DNA of 64,000 nt from Aminipila sp963524205 (GTDB lineage: Bacteria; Bacillota; Clostridia; Peptostreptococcales; Anaerovoracaceae), in the NCBI GenBank assembly GCA_963524205.1, contig CAURED010000001.1:1-64000 (forward strand), in the 5' to 3' direction. The notes beneath the pieces were generated by a model. The model worked only from the letters and a program-made list of their open reading frames with translations. It was not told the DNA's origin and did not search any database. The position numbers were made by a program, and so were the translations under genes. Shown in pieces: positions 8,624 through 16,632 of this stretch; position 1 is the first letter of the stretch, and each line of letters begins with the position of its first letter.

Positions 8624-10024
8624 ATGAAAGATAATAAAAATAGCAATGAAAAAAAGAACTTAAGAAAATATGGCTGGCAAGGCGTAGATGATATGCAGAA
8701 ATCTCAGATAATGAAATTTTCAGATGGATATATGGATTTTCTTAATCGTGCAAAAACTGAAAGAGAATCTGTAAATGAGATTATCAGATTAGCCCAAAAT
8801 GCAGGATTTGTGGAGCTTTCTGAAAAGGAAACTCTTGCTCAGGGAGATAAAGTTTATAGTGTAAATAGAGGAAAATCAATTTGTCTTGCAATCTTAGGTT
8901 CGGAGACTTTAGTAAATGGGTTTAACGCAGTAGGAGCGCACATTGATGCACCAAGGTTGGATTTAAAACAGAATCCTCTTTATGAAGATGGAGGTATGGC
9001 TCTTTTTAAAACCCATTATTATGGTGGATTAAAAAAGTACCAATGGACCACTATTCCTCTTGCACTTCATGGAGTGGTGGCTAAAACAGATGGAACTATA
9101 GTAGATATCAATATAGGGGAGAGTGATGAGGACCCAATTTTTCTTATTACAGATTTATTACCTCATTTAGCGGCTAAACAGAACGCCAAAAAATTATCTG
9201 ATGGCATTATAGCAGAGAACTTGAATATTGTAGTAGGTTCTATGCCTCATGATTCTGCAGAAGAAGAACACATTAAATCAAAGGTTATAGCTATTTTAAA
9301 GGAAAAATATGATATAGAAGAGGAAGATTTCAGAAGTGCAGAGATTGAAGCCGTGCCAGCAGCAAAAGCAAGATCACTTGGATTTGATAAAAGTATGGTT
9401 GCTGCTTATGGCCAAGATGATAGAGTTTGCGCTTATACAGGGTTAAAGGCTATGCTTGATATGAATACAACAGATAAAACTGCTGTTGGGATTTTTGTTG
9501 ATAAAGAAGAAGTTGGAAGTATGGGCAACACTGGGATGCATTCAAAGAATTTTGAATTGTTTTTAATGAATTTACTTGAAAAAACAGGTGTTGTACATCC
9601 ATATGCAATGCAAAGAATGTTATCGGCTTCAAGAGCTCTTTCGGCTGATGTAACAGCTGCTTATGATCCTACTTATGCTGAAGTTATGGAAAAAAATAAT
9701 GCTTCAATTATAGGCAAAGGTATAACGATTAAAAAATATACAGGAGCCAGAGGTAAATCAGGAGCATCTGATGCAAACGCAGAGTTTATAGGATTTGTAA
9801 GAGGTATTTTTAAGAGCGCTAATGTTTGCTATCAGTCTTCTGAAATGGGTAAGGTTGATGAAGGAGGCGGTGGGACAATTGCTTACATACTGGCGGATAG
9901 GGGGATGGAAGTTTTAGATTGTGGTGTTCCAATCCATTCTATGCATTCACCATATGAGTCTGCAAGTAAGTATGATATATATATGGCATACCTTGGATAT
10001 AAGGCGTTTTTGGAAAGCAAATAA
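8624..10024 (+). CDS. apeA: M18 family aminopeptidase
   Basis: 466 residues, the usual length of bacterial M18 enzymes. GAHIDAPRLDL (His106, Asp108) begins the co-catalytic metal site, FVDKEEVGSMGNTG supplies the Glu pair, and the C-terminal HSMHSPYE supplies a final His. These are cytosolic metalloaminopeptidases that remove N-terminal residues from peptides. A second peptidase gene follows 33 bp downstream, suggesting a peptide-catabolism unit. The symbol apeA is used by homology only. Confidence 0.92.
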   Translation: MKDNKNSNEKKNLRKYGWQGVDDMQKSQIMKFSDGYMDFLNRAKTERESVNEIIRLAQNAGFVELSEKETLAQGDKVYSVNRGKSICLAILGSETLVNGFNAVGAHIDAPRLDLKQNPLYEDGGMALFKTHYYGGLKKYQWTTIPLALHGVVAKTDGTIVDINIGESDEDPIFLITDLLPHLAAKQNAKKLSDGIIAENLNIVVGSMPHDSAEEEHIKSKVIAILKEKYDIEEEDFRSAEIEAVPAAKARSLGFDKSMVAAYGQDDRVCAYTGLKAMLDMNTTDKTAVGIFVDKEEVGSMGNTGMHSKNFELFLMNLLEKTGVVHPYAMQRMLSASRALSADVTAAYDPTYAEVMEKNNASIIGKGITIKKYTGARGKSGASDANAEFIGFVRGIFKSANVCYQSSEMGKVDEGGGGTIAYILADRGMEVLDCGVPIHSMHSPYESASKYDIYMAYLGYKAFLESK

Positions 10025-10057
10025 AGAAACTTATTGTATAATTGGAGGGTATCAATT

Positions 10058-11134
10058 ATGGAAGGAAGAATTAGAAAAAGAAGTGATAAGGTCGTAGAAG
10101 GTTTTAAAAAATATGGTATAGAGGCATTATTAATAACTAAGGAAGCGGATATTCATTATATAACAGGAATTTCAGGAGATGATTGTATTGTTTTAATTAC
10201 TGAAAATAAACGTTATATAATTACTGATTTCCGTTATGTTGAAGCAGTATCTGTATTAAAACCTGAGTTTGAAGTAGTTATTACAAAACAAGGATATGAA
10301 TGGATTGATTTTATAAAGGATATGAAGCTTGATAACATAGGAGTTCAGGATGAACATCTAACTTTAAGTGGCTATAATGATTTATGCTTAGTTTTTAAGA
10401 GAGAAAATATTATTCCTGCAACGGGGTTAATAGAATCAATTCGCCTAATTAAAGATGGATTAGAAATTCAATTAATTGAAAAGGCAGAAGCTATTGGAGA
10501 TTTGGCTTTTAATCAGGTTTTAGACTTTTTAAGGCCAGGTATTTCTGAAAAGAGAGTGGCACTTGAAATTGAACACGCAATGAAATTAAATGGGGCGGAC
10601 GGCTTTTCTTTTAGTACTATTTGTGTATCAGGAGTAAATTCTTCAAGACCACACGGTATTCCTAGTGATAAACTTTTGCAAAATGGGGACTTTTTAACTA
10701 TGGACTTTGGCTGCATTTATAATGGATATTGTAGTGATATGACAAGAACAGTTGCTATAGGTCATGCCACGGATGAAATGATTTATGTATATAACACGGT
10801 TTTACAAGCACAACTTCATGCATGTGAGAACATAAAGGCTGGAATGCATGTAAAAGAAGGAGATTATCTTGCTAGAAAGATTATAGAAGACGCGGGTTTT
10901 GGAGAATATTTTGGCCATGGTTTAGGGCATGGTGTTGGTCTGGAAATACATGAAGATCCGTTTTTGAGTTTTAGGGGACAGCACGTTTTAGAAGAAAATA
11001 TGACAGTCACAATTGAGCCAGGCATTTATATTCCAGGAAAATTTGGTGTTAGAATTGAAGACTTGGCTACTGTTACTAATAATGGTATAAATAATATGAC
11101 CCATTCAACTAAAGAATTGATTATTATTAAATAA
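10058..11134 (+). CDS. M24 family Xaa-Pro aminopeptidase
   Basis: 358 residues from the ATG at 10058, which has GGAGGG upstream; a TTG eight codons earlier lacks a site. An N-terminal creatinase-like domain (about 1-130) is followed by the pita-bread domain with all five metal ligands in order: Asp in MDFG, Asp in CSDMTRT, His in GHGLGHGVG, Glu in TIEPGIY and Glu in RIEDLA. It hydrolyses N-terminal residues next to proline. Probably co-transcribed with the M18 gene. Confidence 0.92.
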   Translation: MEGRIRKRSDKVVEGFKKYGIEALLITKEADIHYITGISGDDCIVLITENKRYIITDFRYVEAVSVLKPEFEVVITKQGYEWIDFIKDMKLDNIGVQDEHLTLSGYNDLCLVFKRENIIPATGLIESIRLIKDGLEIQLIEKAEAIGDLAFNQVLDFLRPGISEKRVALEIEHAMKLNGADGFSFSTICVSGVNSSRPHGIPSDKLLQNGDFLTMDFGCIYNGYCSDMTRTVAIGHATDEMIYVYNTVLQAQLHACENIKAGMHVKEGDYLARKIIEDAGFGEYFGHGLGHGVGLEIHEDPFLSFRGQHVLEENMTVTIEPGIYIPGKFGVRIEDLATVTNNGINNMTHSTKELIIIK

Positions 11135-11167
11135 TACTAGCCCCTCAGATATTTGGATTTCTAAATT

Positions 11168-11566
11168 CTAGTCATTTTTTATCCATATCTTTTGGGGGGA
11201 CTGATCTGAATTGGATTTAAGCTTGCCCTCTTGCAATTCAAGCAACATTTCGGCTCTTTCGATTAAGGCTGCTTGATTGCGAGAATCAAGGGTATTATAT
11301 AATTTACAAAGCTTCATTAAATCATTATTTAAGGTATTTGGATTACTGTTTTGTTTTGATTCAGTGAATCCTAAAAGCTTATCAATTGAAATATTTAATT
11401 TTTTGCATATCAATAATAGAGTATCAAAATCAGGTTCTCTATTGCTATTTTCATAATTCCGATATGTTGTAACATTAATTCCTAATTCTTCAGCAAAGGC
11501 TTTTTGGGTAAAATTTGCATTCTCTCTAAATTCCCTTAGATTTTCTTTAAACAGATTTTGTTTCAC
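11168..11566 (-). CDS. XRE-family helix-turn-helix repressor
   Basis: About 132 residues with an N-terminal HTH_XRE domain (residues about 8-65, core NFTQKAFAEELGINVTTYRN). The C-terminal part is short and helical, so a dimerisation role is likely. I favour the GTG at 11566 because GGAGG lies 5 nt upstream; an ATG at 11578 lies upstream of that GGAGG and lacks its own. Three similar 27-bp repeats lie just upstream (11631-11731) and suggest autoregulation. No protease domain, so it is not a LexA-like phage repressor. Confidence 0.85.
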   Translation of the reverse strand: MKQNLFKENLREFRENANFTQKAFAEELGINVTTYRNYENSNREPDFDTLLLICKKLNISIDKLLGFTESKQNSNPNTLNNDLMKLCKLYNTLDSRNQAALIERAEMLLELQEGKLKSNSDQSPQKIWIKND

Positions 11567-11630
11567 ATCTTCCTCCATAAATTATTTGAGTCATCGAGTT
11601 CTTCTATTTTAGAGTATATTTCCCATTTAT

Positions 11631-11731
11631 TTGCAAGAAAACACAAAAAGAATTATTTTCCATGACTAACATTGACAAATAACACAAAATGACTTATTAT
11701 TAATTTGCAAGACAACACAAAATGAATTTAT
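11631..11731. promoter_or_regulatory. Three operator-like repeats overlapping divergent promoters
   Basis: Three 27-bp gapless direct repeats start at 11631, 11672 and 11705; their shared core is AACACAAAA followed by GA and TT. The second contains TTGACA, which with TATTAT 17 bp later (11695-11700) forms a good plus-strand promoter, while the first overlaps the upstream part of a minus-strand promoter (TATACT at 11621-11616) for the XRE gene. This looks like the XRE protein's own operator controlling both directions. Confidence 0.55.
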
Positions 11732-11818
11732 CATAAAGGCAACTGAACTTTAAAAACTGAATATTTCATACTAAAATATAGCCCTCTCTTAGCAATATTA
11801 AAATTCGTAAAACTAGTT

Positions 11819-11942
11819 GCATTCTTTTTGTTGATAGTAATATTATATAATAATAAGGGGATTTCTTGTACTATTAGGTGCTTCGCAACCAATAAATGTG
11901 AAATTGTAATATTAAAGTGCAGGTTTGCACTTTATTTTTTTT
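11819..11942 (+). ncRNA. Candidate small RNA with own promoter and terminator
   Basis: TTGCAT (11817-11822) and TATTAT (11841-11846) are 18 bp apart. The expected transcript (about 11855-11940) has no ORF with a ribosome site, but it has a hairpin GGTGC/GCAACC (11877-11890) and ends in an 8-bp terminator stem (11914-11921 with 11926-11933) with a long T run. An unannotated RNA of roughly 85 nt is the simplest reading; no known family was recognised. Confidence 0.4.
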
Positions 11943-12034
11943 AGGGGTAAAAAATAAGAGAAAAAATAAGATTACATTCAGAATGAATAGAAAAAAACAA
12001 ATAGAACTAATAGAATAGCATAATTAAATCGAAG

Positions 12035-12077
12035 CAGTGTGAAATATTCAATAAAGTGAATAGTTCACACTGTTTTT
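12035..12077 (+). terminator. Terminator upstream of the chemoreceptor gene
   Basis: Arms 12035-12043 with 12064-12072, continued by 12045-12050 with 12057-12062, give a stem of about 15 bp followed by TTTTT. What it terminates is unclear, since the nearest upstream transcript already has its own terminator. Confidence 0.6.
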
Positions 12078-12145
12078 ATTATCGTGGATGTTGGAAAGAA
12101 AATCGGATATATTTTAGAACGAACTAACAAAAAGGAGAAAATGCT

Positions 12146-13837
12146 ATGTTAAAAAACTTGAAGATTAGTAAAAAATTATTTGTTCTTGTATTGAGCTTAT
12201 TAATCTGTTTGTCTATTGTGGGAGGGGCATCAATCGTACTCATGAGCCAAATTAACGGAGCAAGTACAGAGATTACAAAAAGCTGGTTACCCTCTATTAT
12301 TGCCGCAGAAGAATTAAATACTTGTACTTCTGACTACAGAAGATATGAGATAAACCATATTGTATCACAAGATAGTGCCACAATGAAAGAGTATGAGGAC
12401 AAGCTTACCAGCAAGCAAAAAGAAATTGATGCGAAATTTAATGCATATGAAGCTTTAGTTACAGATGATGCAGATAGAAAATTGATGGATGATGCAAAAA
12501 CTTCATGGCAAAAATATTTAACACTCAGTAACAAAACAATCGAGTTTAGCAAAAAAAATCAGACGGAACAGGCCCTAAGCATTCTTAGAGGGGACTCTAA
12601 AGAACTATTTGATGAAGTGTCTAATACATGTAAGGAAATAGTTAATTTTAACAAGTCCGGTGCAGAAAAAGCCAGCAACTATGGAGATTCTTTATTTAAT
12701 TTCTCTATTATTACCATTATACTAATATTAGTAATTGCTACAATAATATCCATATTATTATCTGCATACATAGTTAAGTTAATAGTAAAACCAATTAATG
12801 AAATCAATAAAGCAGCAAAACAAATCGTTGAAGGAAACCTTGAATCGTCAGTTACATACGATTCTAATGATGAAGTAGGCATGATGGCTAAAGAATTTTC
12901 ATTGATGAGTTTAAACCTGAAGAGTATGATTGAAGATATAAAATACCTTCTTGGATCAATGGCCTTAGGCAATTTCACAGTGACTTCTAATTGTACAGAT
13001 CTTTATACTGGAGGGTATGAAGACATTTTAAGAGCAATGAGAAACCTAAAAGAAAACCTTAGCGATACTCTAGTTCAAATAGATTATGCAGCCAGTCAGG
13101 TTGAAACAGGTTCTGATCAGGTTTCCAATGGTGCTCAGGCACTGTCACAAGGATCAGTGGAACAGGCATCTTCTGTAGAAGAATTATCTGCAACAATTAA
13201 CGAAGCTTTAGTGTATATAAAAGCTAATGCAAAGAATGCGCAGGAAGCTAATCAATTAGTAGTACATTCAGGAAATGGCGTTAGTGAAAGCAATAAGTCT
13301 ATGCAGGAGATGATTGCTGCAATGGATGAGCTTGAAAACAGTTCAAATGAAATTGAAAAAATAATAAAGACAATTGAAGACATAGCTTTCCAGACAAATA
13401 TTTTAGCTTTAAATGCAGCTGTTGAAGCTGCAAGGGCAGGAAATGCTGGAAAAGGATTTGCAGTAGTAGCTGATGAAGTCAGAAATCTTGCCCAAAAATC
13501 AGCAGATGCTGCCAATACTACAACTAAGCATATTGAAAGTGTATTGGATGCAATTAAAAACAGTACGAGAATTGCAAACGACACGGCTGCTTCTCTTGAA
13601 GCAGTTGTTCAGGGTACAGGGGTGATTGCTGATCAGATTCAGGATATAGCAAGTGCTTCAGAACAGCAAGCCGATGCCATTTCCCAGATAACGATTGGTA
13701 TTGACCAGATTTCAAGTGTAGTACAGACGAATTCTGCTACAGCAGAAGAAAGTGCAGCTGCATCCGAAGAACTGAACGGTCAGGCTCATATATTAAAAGA
13801 TTTGATTAATAAATTTCAATTAGAAAATAATAAATAA
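12146..13837 (+). CDS. Methyl-accepting chemotaxis protein
   Basis: 563 residues. A first membrane helix (about 11-33) and a second (about 186-210) enclose a four-helix-bundle ligand domain of about 150 residues. A HAMP domain follows (about 211-263), and the C-terminal signalling domain carries the conserved hairpin EKIIKTIEDIAFQTNILALN near residue 420. It senses an unknown ligand outside the cell and controls CheA. AAGGAGAAAATGCT precedes the ATG. No che or flagellar genes are in the window, so this is an isolated receptor. Confidence 0.95.
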   Translation: MLKNLKISKKLFVLVLSLLICLSIVGGASIVLMSQINGASTEITKSWLPSIIAAEELNTCTSDYRRYEINHIVSQDSATMKEYEDKLTSKQKEIDAKFNAYEALVTDDADRKLMDDAKTSWQKYLTLSNKTIEFSKKNQTEQALSILRGDSKELFDEVSNTCKEIVNFNKSGAEKASNYGDSLFNFSIITIILILVIATIISILLSAYIVKLIVKPINEINKAAKQIVEGNLESSVTYDSNDEVGMMAKEFSLMSLNLKSMIEDIKYLLGSMALGNFTVTSNCTDLYTGGYEDILRAMRNLKENLSDTLVQIDYAASQVETGSDQVSNGAQALSQGSVEQASSVEELSATINEALVYIKANAKNAQEANQLVVHSGNGVSESNKSMQEMIAAMDELENSSNEIEKIIKTIEDIAFQTNILALNAAVEAARAGNAGKGFAVVADEVRNLAQKSADAANTTTKHIESVLDAIKNSTRIANDTAASLEAVVQGTGVIADQIQDIASASEQQADAISQITIGIDQISSVVQTNSATAEESAAASEELNGQAHILKDLINKFQLENNK

Positions 13838-13863
13838 AATTAGTGAGACTGCTTATCATTTTT

Positions 13864-13891
13864 AACCCACACCTTTTGGCGTGGGTTTTGT
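13864..13891 (+). terminator. Terminator between the chemoreceptor and GGDEF genes
   Basis: 10-bp stem with one mismatch (13864-13873 with 13878-13887), TTTT loop and T run. The genes are convergent. Confidence 0.7.
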
Positions 13892-13897
13892 ACTATT

Positions 13898-14746
13898 TTA
13901 TTGAAACTTATCTGGTATTAAATATTTCTGCCTTTTGTTCTTATACATTTCTCTGTCAGCAATTTGGAATGTTTCTAAGATATTTTCTAGACCATTATTA
14001 ACACTATAGCCAATAGAAATAGATAATAATCGTAAAGGTTCTGCTGTAGAATTATAATTAGATAATTGGTTTTCAATACGAAACATAATATTTGAAGCAC
14101 CTATTTCGTCACAGGATTGAGCAATGATTCCAAATTCATCACCACCCAGACGTGCCAAAATATCTCCGTGCCTTAAACTGTTATGTAAAACGGTACTGGC
14201 TCCAATTATGTGTTCATCACCTGCAGTATGACCAAATTTATCATTAATGCTCTTAAGCCTATCTATATCAATGACAATAATAGTTACTGGATAACTTAGT
14301 TCTGATTCAAGGGTTGAATTAAAAAAGGATTTGTTATAAAGTTTTGTCATTGTATCATGAGTACTATCGTAACACAGAGTCTTAATTTGTGTTTGGTAAC
14401 TTAATTCTACTTTCCTTTTCTGATTTAGAATAATTGAAATTACTATGATAATAGCAGAACGAGATATAATAATATATGTAATTGCTATGCCAAAGATAAG
14501 TGCAAGCATAATGTGGTAGAAGGATAAACCTATACCAATAATTGTTGTTCGCCTTGGCATCCAAAGGGTGGACATAGCTATAGGAATATAAAACAGATGA
14601 GTATATAGTTGGTCAGTATCAAAGAAAAATGGTACAAATCCTGAAAAAATAATTGAAACCACAATAGCAGCTATCACATACATTTTTTTATCAAAACCAA
14701 ATTTTATTTTAGATCTTAATCTTTTTATTAAAAATTTATGTAACAT
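13898..14746 (-). CDS. Membrane-bound diguanylate cyclase (GGDEF)
   Basis: 282 residues. The N-terminal part (about 20-110) holds several membrane helices of a small MASE-like sensor. The GGDEF domain follows (about 128-275) with an intact RLGGDEFG active site and an RHGD inhibitory I-site exactly five residues before it, so both c-di-GMP synthesis and product inhibition are predicted. GGGAG lies 8 nt before the ATG. Together with the HD-GYP protein at the window start it gives synthesis and breakdown capacity for c-di-GMP. Confidence 0.92.
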   Translation of the reverse strand: MLHKFLIKRLRSKIKFGFDKKMYVIAAIVVSIIFSGFVPFFFDTDQLYTHLFYIPIAMSTLWMPRRTTIIGIGLSFYHIMLALIFGIAITYIIISRSAIIIVISIILNQKRKVELSYQTQIKTLCYDSTHDTMTKLYNKSFFNSTLESELSYPVTIIVIDIDRLKSINDKFGHTAGDEHIIGASTVLHNSLRHGDILARLGGDEFGIIAQSCDEIGASNIMFRIENQLSNYNSTAEPLRLLSISIGYSVNNGLENILETFQIADREMYKNKRQKYLIPDKFQ

Positions 14747-14789
14747 AGCATTTACTCCCTAGATTTTATAGTATAACTTGAATTAATTG

Positions 14790-14813
14790 AAAAGGCACCC
14801 ATGGGTGCCTTTT
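14790..14813. terminator. Perfect 24-bp palindromic terminator
   Basis: A self-complementary sequence centred on CATG with GGCACC/GGTGCC arms and T tracts on both sides. It lies just upstream of the GGDEF gene and downstream of the Cys-rich gene, both on the minus strand. Confidence 0.65.
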
Positions 14814-14847
14814 TATTTTGCATATTCTGTTTTTATAAGTAAAATTC

Positions 14848-15927
14848 TTATCTTCTACCCTGACTACGATTCGATCTATTTGGTCTGCATTGATTATTGA
14901 AATCATTACAGCTAAAATCGTCACAGCAATCATTACAGCAACTGTCCTCGCAGCAATTATTATTGTTGCGCCCACAACAAGGGTCGCATTCACATGAATC
15001 TTCTTCTGGGCTGACTTCGCCGCAGTTTTCAAGTGTATCACTTTCCTTAATCTGGTTAGGGAAAAGTGAAGGGAATGAAGAGCATACTGCGTTTACCTGA
15101 GGACTAATCTGTGCGAAACCAGTTGAAAGAACACAAAGCTGAACTGGGACTACAATTTTCTTTTCACAGGTTATACAGATAGCTATGATAAGATTAGCAG
15201 TAATCTCACCATTCTGCCCGATTGTTAAATCTCTGCCGTAGTTGTTTGTTGCAAGTCTTGTTTCGCATGCGGTGTTACAAAATTCAGTAAATCTAGGGAG
15301 AAAAGCTGTATCAAAAGTAGATGGCATACAGATTTCAAAGAAGTTTGTAAGTACTAGTGGCTGGGCACTTGTAGCAATATTTACATCTGCACAAACTGTA
15401 AATACTACTTCGTTGTTGTTTCTATCGAATAACAGTAAGTCAATAAATATTTGAACATTTCCTGTTACTGCTATACTTTGAGTACCAAAAATTGGTGTCC
15501 CCATGCATTTATCATCGCATTCGCTTGTATCTGCAAATAATATTTTTTCTGAGAAAGTTCCGTCAGGTCCTACTACCTCGATAGTGTCGCCCTGACCATT
15601 GCGTAAAAAGGTAGCGCCGGATATAGTTGTATTAAGAGTTAACTTCAAATTCTTCGGATCGTCTATGTTACTTGGGTTGAAGAACCTCTTACAGCGTATG
15701 TCTAATACTCTTGCTACTCTGTGGCCTCTTGGAATATTTGGTGTAAAATGCTGATTCTGAATTGTTTTCATTCCTTGAAGATTAAATAACACTGCATCAT
15801 ATACCTTTTGAACATATAATGGCTCAGTTACTAAATCGTTAATATTACCGCTAAACTCACAGAGAGTATTTGCGTTGCAGCAATTCTGATAGAGGTCCGG
15901 CGATACTCTGTTGCCGAAACAACTCAT
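14848..15927 (-). CDS. Cys-rich coat-like surface protein, hypothetical
   Basis: 359 residues from the ATG at 15927 (MSCFGNRV), which has GGAGGG 6 nt upstream; the longer ORF start lacks a site. The body (1-300) is beta-rich and holds scattered Cys, with two hydrophobic strands but no signal peptide. The last 60 residues are a low-complexity tail packed with Cys, Asn and Asp (CCGRNNNNCCEDSCCNDCC) and ending in Arg/Ser. Such tails are typical of spore coat or exosporium proteins that crosslink by disulfides. A SigK-like promoter motif upstream supports late mother-cell expression. Function is inferred. Confidence 0.7.
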   Translation of the reverse strand: MSCFGNRVSPDLYQNCCNANTLCEFSGNINDLVTEPLYVQKVYDAVLFNLQGMKTIQNQHFTPNIPRGHRVARVLDIRCKRFFNPSNIDDPKNLKLTLNTTISGATFLRNGQGDTIEVVGPDGTFSEKILFADTSECDDKCMGTPIFGTQSIAVTGNVQIFIDLLLFDRNNNEVVFTVCADVNIATSAQPLVLTNFFEICMPSTFDTAFLPRFTEFCNTACETRLATNNYGRDLTIGQNGEITANLIIAICITCEKKIVVPVQLCVLSTGFAQISPQVNAVCSSFPSLFPNQIKESDTLENCGEVSPEEDSCECDPCCGRNNNNCCEDSCCNDCCDDFSCNDFNNQCRPNRSNRSQGRR

Positions 15928-15967
15928 ATATTTCCCTCCTTCATGTGGCATGATAGTCTTTATGAGT

Positions 15968-15976
15968 TAGTATATG
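15968..15976 (-). promoter_or_regulatory. Possible SigK/SigE-type -10 of the coat-like gene
   Basis: On the minus strand CATATACTA fits the SigK -10 pattern CATAnnnTA, about 40 bp upstream of the chosen start; AC-containing sequence lies at a suitable -35 distance. Short motifs of this kind occur by chance in AT-rich DNA. Confidence 0.35.
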
Positions 15977-16061
15977 AAAGTTAGAAATAGTGTGTTACTG
16001 TAATTTGCATTTTAGAGTTTTTTCATATATAATAATAGATTATGTATTAGGAGAGAATAGG

Positions 16062-16613
16062 ATGGCAGTTGGGATAAAAAAAACAACTTTTGACGAATTT
16101 TTTGATAATAGAGATGCTTTAATCTATAAATATCAGAAAGGTGACTTAACAAAAAAAGAGTTTATTGAAGAACATTATTATTTTATTACACGTTTAAATT
16201 TAAAGCCTTTTCAAAGGATAGACTCCTTCGAAAAAGGAATATATAATTATCAATATTATAATGCTGTAGCAAAATTCAATACACTAAGGGTCAGGGATAA
16301 AAAATTAATTGAGAAACACCCTGATCTGGTTCGAGAAATAGAAAATAAAATAAAATATAATTATCATAAAAAAGATGAATCGGTTATAAAACTTCTAAGA
16401 TATTTGGATTATGAGAACGTAGAAGCTTATTACATTAAATCAAAATCCGAATATCTGAATAATAAATTAATAGAAATAGTTCTTTGGGATTACGATAATG
16501 TAATACTACACACCATAAATACAGGGATAGTGGAAGAACTAAAACGAGAAGGTGTATTTGAAGATATACGTAAACGCTCAAAAATAGACAACTATGTCAA
16601 TAAAAAATATTAG
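16062..16613 (+). CDS. Uncharacterised conserved protein (DUF6648-like)
   Basis: 183 residues from the ATG at 16062 with GGAGAG upstream. The protein is basic, rich in Lys, Tyr and Asn, cytosolic, with FDEFFDNRDALIYKYQKGDL near its N-terminus. I associate it from memory with the clostridial DUF6648 family, without certainty and without a known function. It lies 19 bp before the MBOAT gene and may be co-transcribed. Confidence 0.6.
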   Translation: MAVGIKKTTFDEFFDNRDALIYKYQKGDLTKKEFIEEHYYFITRLNLKPFQRIDSFEKGIYNYQYYNAVAKFNTLRVRDKKLIEKHPDLVREIENKIKYNYHKKDESVIKLLRYLDYENVEAYYIKSKSEYLNNKLIEIVLWDYDNVILHTINTGIVEELKREGVFEDIRKRSKIDNYVNKKY

Positions 16614-16632
16614 AAACTACGGAGATATATAT

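Noticed and set aside
12084..12110. Motility (SigD-type) promoter before the chemoreceptor
   Set aside because: A CGGATAT-like -10 is present but no TAAA lies 15 bp upstream.
13252..13584. 110-codon minus-strand frame in the chemoreceptor gene
   Set aside because: Antisense shadow of the conserved signalling domain.
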